Shown: positions 21,900 to 34,585, numbered from the stretch's first letter. The stretch: DNA of 64,000 nt from Sepiola atlantica (GCA_963556195.1 OY744532.1:106914583-106978582), one strand, 5' to 3'. Translations and numbers: made by a program. Notes: generated from the letters alone by a model not told the origin.

Positions 21900-23390
21900 T
21901 TAGACGTCATGTAGTTAGTTAAAGAATATAACAAATAAACTTATCAAATCTCATGGAGGAGGGGGTGAAACACCTTCATATCCCCCGCTAGATATAGGAT
22001 AGTTCTCTAGCGTCTACCCAAGTGGTAAACTATAATAATTTTGGATTAAATGGTTGCGACGGGGGTGATTATATCAGCCGCAAAAGCTTCCTAAAAACAT
22101 ATCAGTTAGATGGGTTAATGTTAGGGTTAGAAAAGGGAGATAACTGTTAGCCGTAATAATTGATTAGTATAGAGTTAATTCCCTTAGATTAGTGAGACGA
22201 CGGAACGATGTCCGAGAATAATGTTTGCAACTTCACTGCTACTAGAATTCGATTAAATAACCTTTTTTTTACTTAATTAGTGGTAACAAAGTTTATTCAG
22301 CTTTGAACTAAATGTTAATTAAGCCAAAATAAAAATGTTCAAGTCTTTAAATACTTACATTGGAGCCAATAAATAAAAACAATATGAAAAAAAATTACTA
22401 TCGAAATTCGCACATGTGACTATGGAGGGGAAAATAAACTCTCGCTTATATAAGTAATTATTTGAATTCACTACCATAAACCGCAATTTAATATTTATCT
22501 TACGCTTTTATTTTAATAATGACAATAATAATTATATACCTTAACATCGAACTTTAATTAACCTACGGCTATTTCAACTGAGATTTTCTTACATAGTTAG
22601 TTAGTGTTCGTTATAACTATTTTGAAAACCTAGCTCTGAGTGATAAGTCGAGATAGCGTTCTGACTGCAATTCTGTCATCCTATTGGCTGGGGAACCCAT
22701 TATGAGTGTTATTTGCTTTCTGTCGTCTGTTTGTTTGTTTTGTGATTTTTTTTTCTTTTCTTCTCCACGAACTCTGTACTGGATATGAAACTTTATATAT
22801 GCCTTTTATTTAGGTCTGTGACGAACAGCGAGGAAATGAAAATAAGTGCTGAATTTTATTAATGAGAAATATTTGTAAGACCACAAGCAATGCTGCTATG
22901 GTAAAATAAAAGTAAATGATTTGATTAAAAACTAATTTTTTTTCATTTTTCAAGACACCGAAAATCTGCTACGATCTATAAACGATCTTCCAAACACAAC
23001 CATTTAAATAAAAGTACAAAACTAAAAATAAATAAAACACTTAGTAGAATGAAATAAAAACCTTCTTAAAACACAAAACTATAAATAATAAATAAAATAA
23101 AACTCAATTAATTCCCAACCAATATTTTTCCATAGAGACTTTCCAGGAATGCATCTGTTTTTTTATCGATATAACGCTATTTCTCATTGTGTTTTGACCT
23201 CATTTAAGTACACTGACGAGTCCTTTGGGTATAGACTTTTTAAGATGTAAAAAGTCAACCCATCTGGATTAAACCACCGGTACGATTCTGAAATATGTAA
23301 CATAGTTTCTCTTTCCAAAGAAATTATTTGTATTAGCTCTCACTTTTCTGCGATCGAGCAGTTTATTGATTTGTTTTCAATATAACTTGA
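21900..23390. other. AT-rich sequence without recognised features
   Basis: No gene or known repeat recognised in about 1.5 kb. Confidence 0.6.
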
Positions 23391-23392
23391 CA

Positions 23393-23408
23393 CACTATAT
23401 ATATATAC

Positions 23409-23454
<46 letters not shown>

Positions 23455-23560
23455 GTATATATATGTATATATATATATATCAGTCTCTCTTTAGCCACAC
23501 TGATACAGCGAAACAGTCTGTATGTGGATAACTTTATATATATATATATATATATATATT
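23393..23560. repeat. (TA)n/(ATAC)n microsatellites
   Basis: Several TA tracts with ATAC/GTAT interruptions at 23393-23480 and 23535-23560. Confidence 0.9.
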
Positions 23561-24019
23561 GTACTGATCTTGAAAATTTAATATATTCGAATGTATATAT
23601 ATATTCTCTGTATGCGAAATACATTGAGCATTCAGTCGGAAATATAACGTCTGATTTATATTTATTACTCGATATTAGACCAAATCTTTTCGTTTGGATT
23701 GAATTTGAAATCTCAAATTTTCCAAATCAGTACCATATCTGCTTCCTGTATGTGTATAGGTTGAGCTCTTCTGGGCAGCATCCCATATTTGGATAACGAA
23801 TTTGCACTATAGATAAATTCACATCTGAATACTTCTTAAAACCCCATCGCATATCCATCTCTACATTCATTCACAGTCAATCACTGAAAAGATGATGGAG
23901 TTCATCAGTTAAATACGTTTGAAAACACCTAGATTCCAACCCCTCCGCGAGTGATGAACACCAACGAGAAGTACGTCTTTAAGGTGCAAGAAAATACCAG
24001 CATCTACAAACGTTTTCGA

Positions 24020-25745
24020 ACCTTTCGCATCTGATTTACTGAATCTGATTTACTAAGTGTGACTTAAAGTCTGATTTACCGAGCCTGATTTACTGAGTCT
24101 AATTTGTTGAGTCTAATTTATTGAGTCTGATTTACCAGGTCTGATTGATTGAGTCATATTTATTGAAGCTGATTTACCGAGTCTGATTTACTGAGGCTGA
24201 TTTATTGAGTCTGATTTACCAGGTCTGATTGATTGAGTCATATTTATTGAAGCTGATTTACCGAGTCTGATTTACTGAGGCTGATTTATTGAGTCTGATT
24301 TACTAAGTCTGATTTACTGAGTTTGATTTACCGAGTCTGATTATCTGAGTCTCATTTATTGAGTCTCATTTATTGAGTCTCATTTATTGAGTCTGATTTA
24401 CTAGGTCTGATTTTTTTAGTCTGATTTATTGAGTCTGATTTACCGAGTCTGATTGATTGAGTCATATTTATTGAATCTGATTTACGGAGTCTGATTTATT
24501 AAGTCTAATTTACTGAGGCTGATTTATTGAGTCTGATTTATTGAGTCTTATTTACTGAGTCTGATTTATTGAATCTGATTTACTGAGTCTAATTTTATGA
24601 ATCTTATTTACTGAGTCGTATTTATTAAGTCTGATTCACTGAGTCTTATTTACTGAGTCTGATTTATTGTGTCTGATGTACTGAGTCTGATTTATTGAGT
24701 CTGATTTACTGAGTTTGTATTTACTGAATCTGATTTACCGAGTATTATTTACCGAGTCTGATTTATTGAGTCTTATTTACCGAGTCTGATTTATTAAGTC
24801 TGATTTACTGAGTTTGATTTACTGAATCTGATTTACCGAGTCTTATTTACCGAGTCTGATTTATTGAGTCTGATTTACTGAGTCTGATTTATTGAGTCAG
24901 ATTTACTAAGTCTGATTTATTGAGTGTGCTTTACTGAGTCTGATTTACCGAGTCTGATTTATTGAGCCTGATTTATTGAGTCTGATTTACCGAGTCTGAT
25001 TTACTGTGTCCGATTTATTGAGTCTGATTTACCGAGTTTGATTTACCGAGTCTGATTTACTGAGTTTGATTTACTGAATCTGATTTACCGAGTCTTATTT
25101 ACCGAGTCTGATTTATTGAGTCTTATTTACCGAGTCTGATTTATTAAGTCTGATTTACTGAGTTTGATTTACTGAATCTGATTTACCGAGTCTTATTTAC
25201 CGAGTCTGATTTATTGAGTCTGATTTACTGAGTCTGATTTATTGAGTCAGATTTACTAAGTCTGATTTATTGAGTCTGCTTTACTGAGTCTGATTTACCG
25301 AGTCTGATTTACTGAGCCTGATTTATTGAGTCTGATTTACCGAGTCTGATTTACTGTGTCCGATTTATTGAGTCTGATTTACCGAGTCTGATTTATTGAG
25401 TCTGATTTACCGAGTCTGATTTACTGTGTCCGATTTATTGAGTCTGATTTACCGAATCTGATTTATTGAGTCTGATTTACCGAGTCTGATTTACTGTGTC
25501 CGATTTATTGAGTCTGATTTACCGAGTCTGATTTACTGCATCTGATTTACTGAGTCTGATTTATTGAGTCTGATTTATTGAGTCTGATTTACCGAGTCTG
25601 ATTTACCGAATCTGATTTATTGAGTCTGATTTACTGAGTCTGATTTATTGAGTCTTATTTATTGAGTCTGATTTACTGAGTCTGATTTACTGAGTCTGCT
25701 TTACTGAGTCTGATTTACTGAGTCTGATTTACTGAGTCTGATCAG
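24020..25745. repeat. 14-bp minisatellite with 350-bp higher-order period
   Basis: About 120 copies of a 14-base unit (consensus TCTGATTTA[C/T][T/C]GAG, e.g. TCTGATTTACTGAG). Variant monomers (GTCTTATTTACC, GTGTCCGATTT, GAGTCAGATTTACTAAG) recur in the same order 350 bases (25 units) apart: 24721-25070 against 25071-25420. A shorter higher-order repeat is visible at 24116-24300, and a block containing TTTACTGTGTCCGATTTATT recurs at about 25345, 25420 and 25490. No coding potential. Confidence 0.95.
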
Positions 25746-26039
25746 TAAACTGAGATTCAAGGAACAGAACAATCCATCTCAATCTCAACTGAGGACGGAC
25801 ATCAGAAACATAAAAAGGTCGAAATACATTTGAGTGAAAGCCGACAGATCAAAAACAGATAAACGGTTAAGCCTTCTTAATCCGACTGAACAGAGGAGAC
25901 ATGTACTGACGGGTCACCGCTTATCAAGGCCCAAACACAACTCGAGGATAAGGGTTAATTAGTTAGTAAGGTAATCGGTGAGACAACACCGTAATGATTG
26001 ATAACGACAGTTGAGACTTGACAGAATTTGATTATTTAA

Positions 26040-26525
26040 GAGCATGTATAGAGTACTGTTGTCACATTTGGATTAGTGTATCTCTGCTCCATTTGAGGGT
26101 TTTTTTATAAGGTGCAGAAACGTCTTTTTTCTTCTCTGCACCCTCTTTCTCTCACAGACGTGATGTTGCTAGTCTCAGTCTTTTCTATAAATACCATTAT
26201 GACATGTGTTCTTCATAATTGTGCAATCTATTCCCTGCTTCTTTTGTTCCAGCTCGTTGACTCGTTGGTCTAGTAGTCTCCATCAATTCGCTGTTTTAAT
26301 ACCTTATTGTAATACAGCTTCCTATTTAAGTAGCTTCTTTCCAAGAACTGCAAACTAGTGGAACTCTCTTCCTGCTGACTGTTTTCCTCCTACCTATAGA
26401 CTTGGTCTTTTCAAGGCTAAGACCAATAGACATCTCTTGTGTTTGGGATGATCATCATTCGTTCTAGTTAGCTCGTTACATCAAGTGGGTTCATGCCTTG
26501 TGTGAAGCGATTTCCATAGAAAAAA
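26040..26525 (+). pseudogene. CR1/Jockey-type RT 3'-end remnant
   Basis: The plus strand gives YCCHIWI, SHRRDVASLSLFYKYHYDMC and FPASFVPAR, then degenerate C-terminal sequence and the shared 3' tail ending near GAAGCGATTTCCATAG (26506-26521). Several in-frame stops. It is the opposite-strand relative of the copies at 17290 and 20405. Just upstream, 25910-25960 holds a scrap of another CR1-type 3' tail (ACTCGAGGATAAGGGTTAAT). Confidence 0.75.
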
Positions 26526-26529
26526 GTAT

Positions 26530-27030
26530 TTCCACTAAGATCCATCAGATAACTTTCCACGTGGGGAACACATTACTGCAGAACTTCATTTTGTCGACAT
26601 TGAAAATTCTTTTTGTGGACATTCCGCCCGATGCAAGACACGTGAATGGAAGAAAGGAAAGTTTTTTTTATTATCAAAGGTATTATTAGATAGTTGCTTC
26701 ATGTGAAGTTTGAACCTTTTAACCTGGGTCCAGAGTTTGCTAAATTTGAAAGCTAAAGGAGAAAAAAGACACTTATCAGTGAAGATAATCGTGTTAGCTT
26801 CCTCGTTGGTTAGATAAGTCATTCCACAAATGACGAAGGTCTTGTATTTTAAATATTAGTTTCGTATCATGTGCTTTTCTCGCCGACAAAAACATAAAAC
26901 TGAGAATATTAGATATCTCAATAAAACTTTGAATGTGTTATTTCTTCCATAATTATTAAAAAATAAAACCTCTTTATTAATAATAACCCTAACCATAACC
27001 ACTTTCGTTTGTATATTTTTATTGGGTATA
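26530..27030. other. AT-rich sequence without recognised features
   Basis: Nothing recognised apart from short open frames with no family features. Confidence 0.55.
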
Positions 27031-27417
27031 ATTTTTTCTACAAACATTATTTAGCTACACATATTTCGGTCAGAGCCATTGATAGCTTCTTCAGGTTAAC
27101 ACCTTTACCTTACGCCTGCATTAGGTATAGTATATATATAACCGAACAAAATTTGAATTTAGATGCAGGCTAGTTATTTTACGCCACATTACCAACAGAA
27201 CTTTGTGAACAGCATCGATATAAAAAAACAACAAAAAACATTCATTCCACTTAATAAACGCACCACATATTTTGAATGTTAACGCCTATGTTTTTTTGAA
27301 AAAAATAAAGATAAAAATATTATTTCCACGTAATAAACGTCTTCAGATCAGTTATCTGAAGAAGGTCTTTGAATAAAGACGCAACGTCGATGAACTTAGA
27401 AACAACAAAAAAATGTT

Positions 27418-27442
27418 TATATATATATATATATATATATAT
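27418..27442. repeat. (TA)n microsatellite
   Basis: TA tract directly at the left edge of the tandem array. Confidence 0.9.
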
Positions 27443-28628
27443 AATAAAATGACGTAAGAAGCCCTTTTTAACAATGCGTGAAAGAATTTATTTCTTTTTT
27501 TTCTTTTTCCAATCAATTTCGAAGTCTACAAACTTCATCTTCAGGGATGTATTTTTTTTTTTTTATATAAAATAAACAAACTTTTGTTTATAAGTAGCAT
27601 CGAGATGGTGTGACGCTCTCCGCCAAGATGGAATAGGGCGGAAGTGAAAAATATTAAGAACGATTATGCCAGGGGCAAGCCAGGAGTTATAAAGATATTG
27701 TTCGTTCTTTTTTTTTTTTTTTAAGCATTGAATAAAATGTAATAAAATGACGTAAGAAGCCCTTTTTAACAATGCGTGAAAGAATTTATTTCTTTTTTTT
27801 CTTTTTCCAATCAATTTCGAAGTCTACAAACTTCATCTTCAGGGATGTATTTTTTTTTTTTTATATAAAATAAACAAACTTTTGTTTATAAGTAGCATCG
27901 AGATGGTGTGACGCTCTCCGCCAAGATGGAATAGGGCGGAAGTGAAAAATATTAAGAACGATTATGCCAGGGGCAAGCCAGGAGTTATAAAGATATTGTT
28001 CGTTCTTTTTTTTTTTTAAGCATTGAATAAAATGTAATAAAATGACGTAAGAAGCCCTTTTTAACAATGCGTGAAAGAATTTATTTCTTTTTTTTCTTTT
28101 TCCAATCAATTTCGAAGTCTACAAACTTCATCTTCAGGGATGTATTTTTTTTTTTTTTATATAAAATAAACAAACTTTTGTTTATAAGTAGCATCGAGAT
28201 GGTGTGACGCTCTCCGCCAAGATGGAATAGGGCGGAAGTGAAAAATATTAAGAACGATTATGCCAGGGGCAAGCCAGGAGTTATAAAGATATTGTTCGTT
28301 CTTTTTTTTTTTTTTAAGCATTGAATAAAATGTAATAAAATGACGTAAGAAGCCCTTTTTAACAATGCGTGAAAGAATTTATTTCTTTTTTTTCTTTTTC
28401 CAATCAATTTCGAAGTCTACAAACTTCATCTTCAGGGATGTATTTTTTTTTTTTATATAAAATAAACAAACTTTTGTTTATAAGTAGCATCGAGATGGTG
28501 TGACGCTCTCCGCCAAGATGGAATAGGGCGGAAGTGAAAAATATTAAGAACGATTATGCCAGGGGCAAGCCAGGAGTTATAAAGATATTGTTCGTTCTTT
28601 TTTTTTTTTTAAGCATTGAATAAAATGT
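27443..28628 (-). repeat. Tandem array, four ~298-bp units (left arm)
   Basis: Unit starts (AATAAAATGACGTAAG) are at 27443, 27741, 28036 and 28334. Units are nearly identical and differ mainly in poly-T length. Each unit, read on the minus strand, holds a hammerhead-like segment: CTGAAGA, then GAAGT/ACTTC stem II, then GAAA. The repeated open frame MIGKRKKRNKFFH is part of the unit and is not a gene. Confidence 0.95.
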
Positions 28629-29756
28629 ATTCCATCTTGGCGGAGAGCGTCACACCATCTCGATGCTACTTATAAACAAAAGTTTGTTTATTTTATATAA
28701 AAAAAAAAAAATACATCCCTGAAGATGAAGTTTGTAGACTTCGAAATTGATTGGAAAAAGAAAAAAAAGAAATAAATTCTTTCACGCATTGTTAAAAAGG
28801 GCTTCTTACGTCATTTTATTACATTTTATTCAATGCTTAAAAAAAAAAAAAAAGAACGAACAATATCTTTATAACTCCTGGCTTGCCCCTGGCATAATCG
28901 TTCTTAATATTTTTCACTTCCGCCCTATTCCATCTTGGCGGAGAGCGTCACACCATCTCGATGCTACTTATAAACAAAAGTTTGTTTATTTTATATAAAA
29001 AAAAAAAATACATCCCTGAAGATGAAGTTTGTAGACTTCGAAATTGATTGGAAAAAGAAAAAAAAGAAATAAATTCTTTCACGCATTGTTAAAAAGGGCT
29101 TCTTACGTCATTTTATTACATTTTATTCAATGCTTAAAAAAAAAAAAAAGAACGAACAATATCTTTATAACTCCTGGCTTGCCCCTGGCATAATCGTTCT
29201 TAATATTTTTCACTTCCGCCCTATTCCATCTTGGCGGAGAGCGTCACACCATCTCGATGCTACTTATAAACAAAAGTTTGTTTATTTTATATAAAAAAAA
29301 AAAATACATCCCTGAAGATGAAGTTTGTAGACTTCGAAATTGATTGGAAAAAGAAAAAAAAGAAATAAATTCTTTCACGCATTGTTAAAAAGGGCTTCTT
29401 ACGTCATTTTATTACATTTTATTCAATGCTTAAAAAAAAAAAAAAGAACGAACAATATCTTTATAACTCCTGGCTTGCCCCTGGCATAATCGTTCTTAAT
29501 ATTTTTCACTTCCGCCCTATTCCATCTTGGCGGAGAGCGTCACACCATCTCGATGCTACTTATAAACAAAAGTTTGTTTATTTTATATAAAAAAAAAAAA
29601 AATACATCCCTGAAGATGAAGTTTGTAGACTTCGAAATTGATTGGAAAAAGAAAAAAAAGAAATAAATTCTTTCACGCATTGTTAAAAAGGGCTTCTTAC
29701 GTCATTTTATTACATTTTATTCAATGCTTAAAAAAAAAAAAAAGAACGAACAATAT

Positions 29757-29763
<7 letters not shown>
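28629..29763 (+). repeat. Inverted tandem array, same units (right arm)
   Basis: At 28629 the array flips orientation in mid-unit (ATTCCATCTTGGCGGAGAGC). A 192-base partial unit runs to 28820, then full units 28821-29117, 29118-29413 and 29414-29711, and a 52-base partial unit that stops at a (TA)n. Together with the left arm this is a ~2.3-kb head-to-head palindrome-like structure. An assembly or cloning artefact cannot be excluded from the sequence alone. Confidence 0.95.
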
Positions 29764-29844
<81 letters not shown>

Positions 29845-29850
29845 ATATAT
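29760..29850. repeat. (TA)n microsatellite
   Basis: TA tract joining the tandem array to a Penelope-type 5' end. Confidence 0.95.
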
Positions 29851-29852
29851 AA

Positions 29853-30240
29853 AGATAGATGAAAGAAGAAGGATAAACATGTACGAATGACCAATTTATT
29901 TCAATTTCGATTGTTCAATGCAAAGTGTACTCGGTAAAAACATGTTTATTATGCTTTCCTTAAGCCAAGGCTTTTCAAAGATTAAAATCTTATCATCAGA
30001 GGAATTACATAGATGGATAAGTTGGCAGTGGAAAAGCCAAAATTCAAAATTTGAAAAAATATTAAATAATGGAGAGTGAGAATGTACGTATAAAAAGATA
30101 TCGGGTCTGTCTAGTTGGTAAATGTCCGTTGATGAGGTGTCCAGTGAAAGGAGATTTAAAGATGGAAAAGAAGGGTTTTCGTGAAAGCAACATTGAAAAA
30201 GTTCAATAGAAAGATGTTTTGTTCAATCGTAGGTGGAACT
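29853..30240 (+). mobile_element. Penelope-like element, 5' end only
   Basis: This matches the reverse complement of 48780-49170, including TTGTTCAATGCAA, the hammerhead motif (minus sense of this copy, 29955-30005) and the start of a Cys-rich coding stretch (GKCPLMRCPVKGD) that corresponds to GNCPLKKCPMKR upstream of the RT in the 48-kb copy. At about 30240 it switches to a different retroelement. Confidence 0.65.
29955..30005 (-). ncRNA. Hammerhead ribozyme motif (Penelope-type)
   Basis: Minus strand: arm AATTCCT, core CTGATGA (29999-29993), stem II AAGAT/ATCTT-like, GAAA, stem III AGCC/GGCT, T-A, arm AGGAAA. All core positions match the consensus and the stem-I arms pair over five bases. 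Confidence 0.65.
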
Positions 30241-30329
30241 TATCTATCTATGTAATTCCTCTGCAACGAATTAGCTTCTATCCATACAAAGCTGTCCAAT
30301 CGTTGCTTAAAAGAGAAATGCTTCTGATC

Positions 30330-30755
30330 ATCTGAGAAAACTTTGTAGCAAAAAACAACTACTTGATGACAAACAACGTGAATTTCGTCCTGCAAGATGA
30401 ACAGCTGACGTGCTGGCTGTGATATTACATTATTAGTAAATCTATCAAAAGGAGATTCGTCTCTTGATATACCAAAAGCCTGTGACGGAGTTTGGAACAA
30501 AGGCTTGCTTCACAATGGAATATCTGGAAATGTCTTCTCAACCATCAAATCCTTTCTTTCCAATATGTCTATAAAAGTAGTGAATGAAGGGCAGAAGTCC
30601 GAAGCACACTGCATCAATGCCGGCGTGTCTCAAGTATCGGTTCTGGGCTGAACTCTCCTGTTCTTCATAAATGATTTTCTAAATCATATTCTGAGATCCT
30701 TTGTAGACATTTATGAAGACAAAACGTCTATTAACAATGGCACTTTGAAAAGCAT

Positions 30756-30848
<93 letters not shown>

Positions 30849-30931
30849 CTATCTCTATCTCTATCTATCTATCTATATATCTATCTCCCTCTCTCTATAT
30901 CTATCTATCTATCTCTCCCTCTCTCTATGTT

Positions 30932-30976
<45 letters not shown>

Positions 30977-31310
30977 ATCTCTCTCTCTTAATATATATAT
31001 CCCTCTCTCTCTCACTCTCTCTCTCTCTCTCTTGACTTGCAGCACGTGGTAAAGCGGAGGAAACGTTCCTAGTTACTTTTAACACCTCTAAAACCAAGCT
31101 TCTCTCCTTTAACCACCAATGCTCAGATCTTCATTTTTCTTAGTTGAAATGAATGGCTCTCTCCTTTAAGAATCTCTCTGTTTATAAGCTCCGAAGACTG
31201 TGGCTATGTATAGTTATATACTTGGTTCGAACACTGGGCTAAAATCATATTTGTCTTTCATCCAACATATTTACCCGCTCGGCCACTAATATAACCTTAA
31301 GAGATGGAAA
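30330..31310 (+). pseudogene. CR1/Jockey-type RT palm remnant split by a CT microsatellite
   Basis: Frames on the plus strand give WNKGLLHN, GNVFSTIKSFLSN, NAGVSQ(V/G)SVLG, FFINDF and RSFVDIY, i.e. RT motifs up to the region of the catalytic YADD box (here YEDK). Then a (CT)n/(CTAT)n tract (30762-31030) interrupts the sequence, and it resumes with VTFNTSKTKLLSFNHQ at about 31070-31130, the same motif as at 16700. The tract seems to have expanded inside the RT coding region. In-frame stops are frequent. Confidence 0.7.
30762..31030. repeat. (CT)n/(CTAT)n microsatellite
   Basis: About 270 bases of CT with CTAT and TA patches. LS-repeat frames are artefacts. Confidence 0.95.
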
Positions 31311-31499
31311 TAAAATGTACCTATTTGAGATTATGTAGAATATTAATCCTTTCTGGTAAAGAAGAGCGAACTACGCAATATTACTTTTAGTCAAAAACTT
31401 TTCATATTTCCTATACAGAGTGGTTTACCGTTGAAAGAAGCAATTAAATATTTTTATAATAAATACTTTTTTTATTCATCCACATACATATATATTTCG

Positions 31500-31640
31500 T
31501 CCTTATAAGACTGACCAGTATGGCTTTGTAAGGTTATACCACCGGTCGCTTGGTTCGAACAGTGGACTAAAGTCAACCTTTGATTCCCATCCAATGTGTT
31601 TGCCTACACGAGCAAAACAAATGCTCATCATTCAGCGGCC
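31500..31640 (+). repeat. tRNA-like SINE fragment
   Basis: Contains a box-B-like TTGGTTCGAAC and a 3' body similar to 31210-31310 and, weakly, 62165-62215. A box-A-like GTATGGCTTTG lies upstream. Decayed. Confidence 0.45.
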
Positions 31641-31990
31641 ATTAACCTAGCTCTAAGTATTATTTTTAATGTATAACTTAAATTTCATATCTTTAATATA
31701 AATCTATTGTAATTTTAAGAACTAATAGATTTCATTTAAATTATCTCCCTTGAAAATTAATGAACATAACAGTTTAAGAAAGGTTTCGGTAATCTTGTCC
31801 TTGTTTTATTAAATCACTTTAATAACTTACTGTTCATGTGGAAACAAACTATTACACATATATATAGGGAAATAAGACAATCAAATTACAAATGAATAAC
31901 ACCAAACAATTATCATAAGCGGCTTAAAACTAGCTATCCATATTAAGCATACAAATAGATGCATTACGATATTTGTTCTCTACTATATAT
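31640..31990. other. AT-rich sequence without recognised features
   Basis: Nothing recognised. Confidence 0.6.
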
Positions 31991-32146
31991 ACAGTATTTC
32001 AATAGACTATTATTATTGATTTTAATAACAGTGAGCCGTTTGAGGGTTATATAGGTGTGATGAAACTTTCGTATTTATTCATTTGCATATACTTTAGGAA
32101 AAATGTAACAATCTCTTTGGGAATTTTATTTTTAAATGAAACTTAA

Positions 32147-32410
32147 TTTTGTTTAAATTAATCTTAATATTGTTTAAAATAATCTTAATATTGTTTAAAT
32201 TACTCTTAATATTGTTAAAATTGTTTAAATTAATCTTAATTTTGTTTAAATTAATCTTAATTTTTTTTAAATTAATCTTAATTTTGTTTAAATTATTTTT
32301 AATATTGTTTAAATTAATCTTAATATTGTTTAAATTAATCTTACCATTGTTTAAATTAATCTTAATATTGTTTAAAGTAATCTTAATATTGTTTAAAGTA
32401 ATCTTAATTG
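32147..32410. repeat. 21-bp tandem repeat in left arm
   Basis: About 12 units with small variations, ending at TTGGGTTAG. The 148-codon open frame is a product of the 21-base (7-codon) period. Confidence 0.9.
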
Positions 32411-32499
32411 GGTTAGAATGCTATATAAGTAGGTATGATCGTAATTTTCTATGTATGTGTGTTGCGTGTGTTTACACAGTAATATCCCCTCGAAGAGAC

Positions 32500-32825
32500 A
32501 CAGACAGACAGAGAGAGAGAGAGAGAGAGAGAGAAACAGAACGAGAGGGGGAGAAAGAACTAATTAGAGAGAGAATGAAAGAGAGAATAAGATAGAGAAT
32601 GGGAGATAAAATGAAAGAGAGGACGAGAGAGAGAGAATGTACAGAGATTGAGAGATATAATTAGAGAGAATGAGAAAGAACATGAAAGAGAGAGAGAGAG
32701 AGAGGAGAATGAAAGAGAGAATAAGATAGAGAATGGGAGATAAAATAAAAGAGAGGATGAGAGAGAGAGAGAATGTACAGAGATTGAGAGATATAATTAG
32801 AGAGAATGAGAAAGAACATGAAAGA

Positions 32826-32860
<35 letters not shown>

Positions 32861-33125
32861 GAGAATGAAATAGAGAATAAGATAGAGAATGGGAGATAAA
32901 ATGAAAAAGAGAATGGAAGAGACGGTGAGAGAAAGGGAATGAGGAGAGATTGAGAGAGAAAAAGAGAGATATAATGAGAGAAGTATAATGAGAGAGAATG
33001 GGAAAGAGCATGAGAGATAATGAAAGAGAGAGAATGAGATAATAAAGGAGTAAGAAAAATAAGAGAGAAGGTGAGAAGCAGAGAGAAACAGAAAGAGAGA
33101 AAGAGATTTAGAGAGAGAGAGGGGG
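32500..33125. repeat. GA-rich low-complexity tract
   Basis: Purine-rich with repeated GAGAATG, AGAGAGAG and GATAAAATGA blocks; a ~130-base segment (32640-32760 against 32750-32870) is duplicated. LS/FS-repeat frames of up to 217 codons on the minus strand are artefacts. Confidence 0.9.
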
Positions 33126-33129
33126 GAAA

Positions 33130-34585
33130 GGCTGAACAATCTCCCTGAGTTTGTCCTCCGTTTACTTTGTCTCGACATTTGAAGCTTTGAAACATTGCAC
33201 CGCATACAAGCGAACATTGTTTCTTGCTACAAATATGTCCGCTAATCGCCTTACCATTTTACATATTTAATTTGGTTTCTGTTATTATTTTTTTGTGTTT
33301 GTTTGGGTTTTTTAATAAGCTTCTATTTTTTTTTATCAATAAGCACCTTCATTTGTTTCTGTCCTTTCTCTGCGGTGGTCCGTCTTCAAATTGCCAACGG
33401 GCAGATTTGAAACAGTTGGCCTTTCTTCTCGTGATTGCAATAAAACTAATGACAACCTGACACATAAACAAATGTCCATAACTGTAACGTCAACTTTTAA
33501 AACAATACTTTTATATCAGGTAGTCACACACACAGTAACAGTTTAAGTTGTGTTTGCAACAACCAGTTTACCATACAGTGGTAACCCTAACCCCCAAACA
33601 CTCTTCCACAGTTTTTTCTTCTCCAAGACACCTTCTCGCTCGGTGCCGAATTCGTCTACCATTGATGGCCTTGCCAGGAACCAGAGTTCCACACGACATA
33701 GTTCTGACATTACCCTATTGCAACGGTGAGAAAGGGTTGCACTTTAGAAGGGGATGGAGATTGAAGACAAACTGTTAGGGCACCTAACGAAAACGGAATT
33801 ACCTCTCTTGAACCATTTCGGGAGTTAAGAGTTATCGCCCTTGGAAAAGGGTCGTCTGCCCGGAGAGAAAGAAAACAAAGACCACGGCGTCAGACTGTGA
33901 ATATATCAATCGCGTCCAGCGGCCAATTAACTCATTAATTCATTCTGTGTTCAGTTTTAATAAATCTGTTAAACGTTTCTCTTGATAGTTCATCCATTTA
34001 TTTACAAGTTATTATTTATAATTAACCTAAATTACGAGGTTATAAAACAAACCAACTAAAACAACTTAAACTTCTGATGGGATATAAAATAATCCAATGG
34101 AACTTTCAAGCACTACTTTAGTAACATCCGTGGTCTGTTAATGACGTGCAACACCGAGTACCATTGTGAATTGACTTGTCTTTACGAGCGCCTCTCCATC
34201 GGCACTATTCGTAAAAAAAAGTATTGGGCCTGCTCTCGGCCTGTCAATCCAGCAGGACATCCGATTAATCTTTCTAATACTTGTATATTAGTTTCGGAAA
34301 AGGAAATTTTTCCGTTTTATATTATTTTTTTTCTATTTGTCATATATTTCAATGTTTAATAAATTATCTATTTATCTGGAAAACAAACGAACAACAAATT
34401 GTCACTATTACTTGTCACATTTAGTCGGCTTGCCATCCACTTCTAAGAACGAATCTAAACCAAAACAAAAACTACACAAACTCCATGCTCATCCATAAAG
34501 CAGGACTCAGAGCCTCTAGATGTTCACATATCAATCAATCCGTTCAAGTTGTCTCTGGGACAACCGAATTTGCGTACTATTTCAT
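33130..34585. other. Interior of foldback-like element, unassigned
   Basis: No transposase or other domain recognised. Short open frames at 33224-33460 and 33548-33778 have no family features. Confidence 0.5.

Noticed and set aside
23212..23250. CTGACGA with a GTC/GAC stem
   Set aside because: GAAA is missing (TTTT instead).
24020..25745. CRISPR-like array
   Set aside because: Head-to-tail 14-bp units without spacers in a eukaryotic genome; a minisatellite.
27563..29862. Repeated MIGKRKKRNKFFH proteins as a small gene family
   Set aside because: They are the same frame in each unit of a tandem DNA repeat, with poly-T/poly-A runs inside; no conserved domain and no start context.
32564..33217. 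217-codon frame with hydrophobic repeats
   Set aside because: GA-rich low-complexity tract read on the opposite strand.
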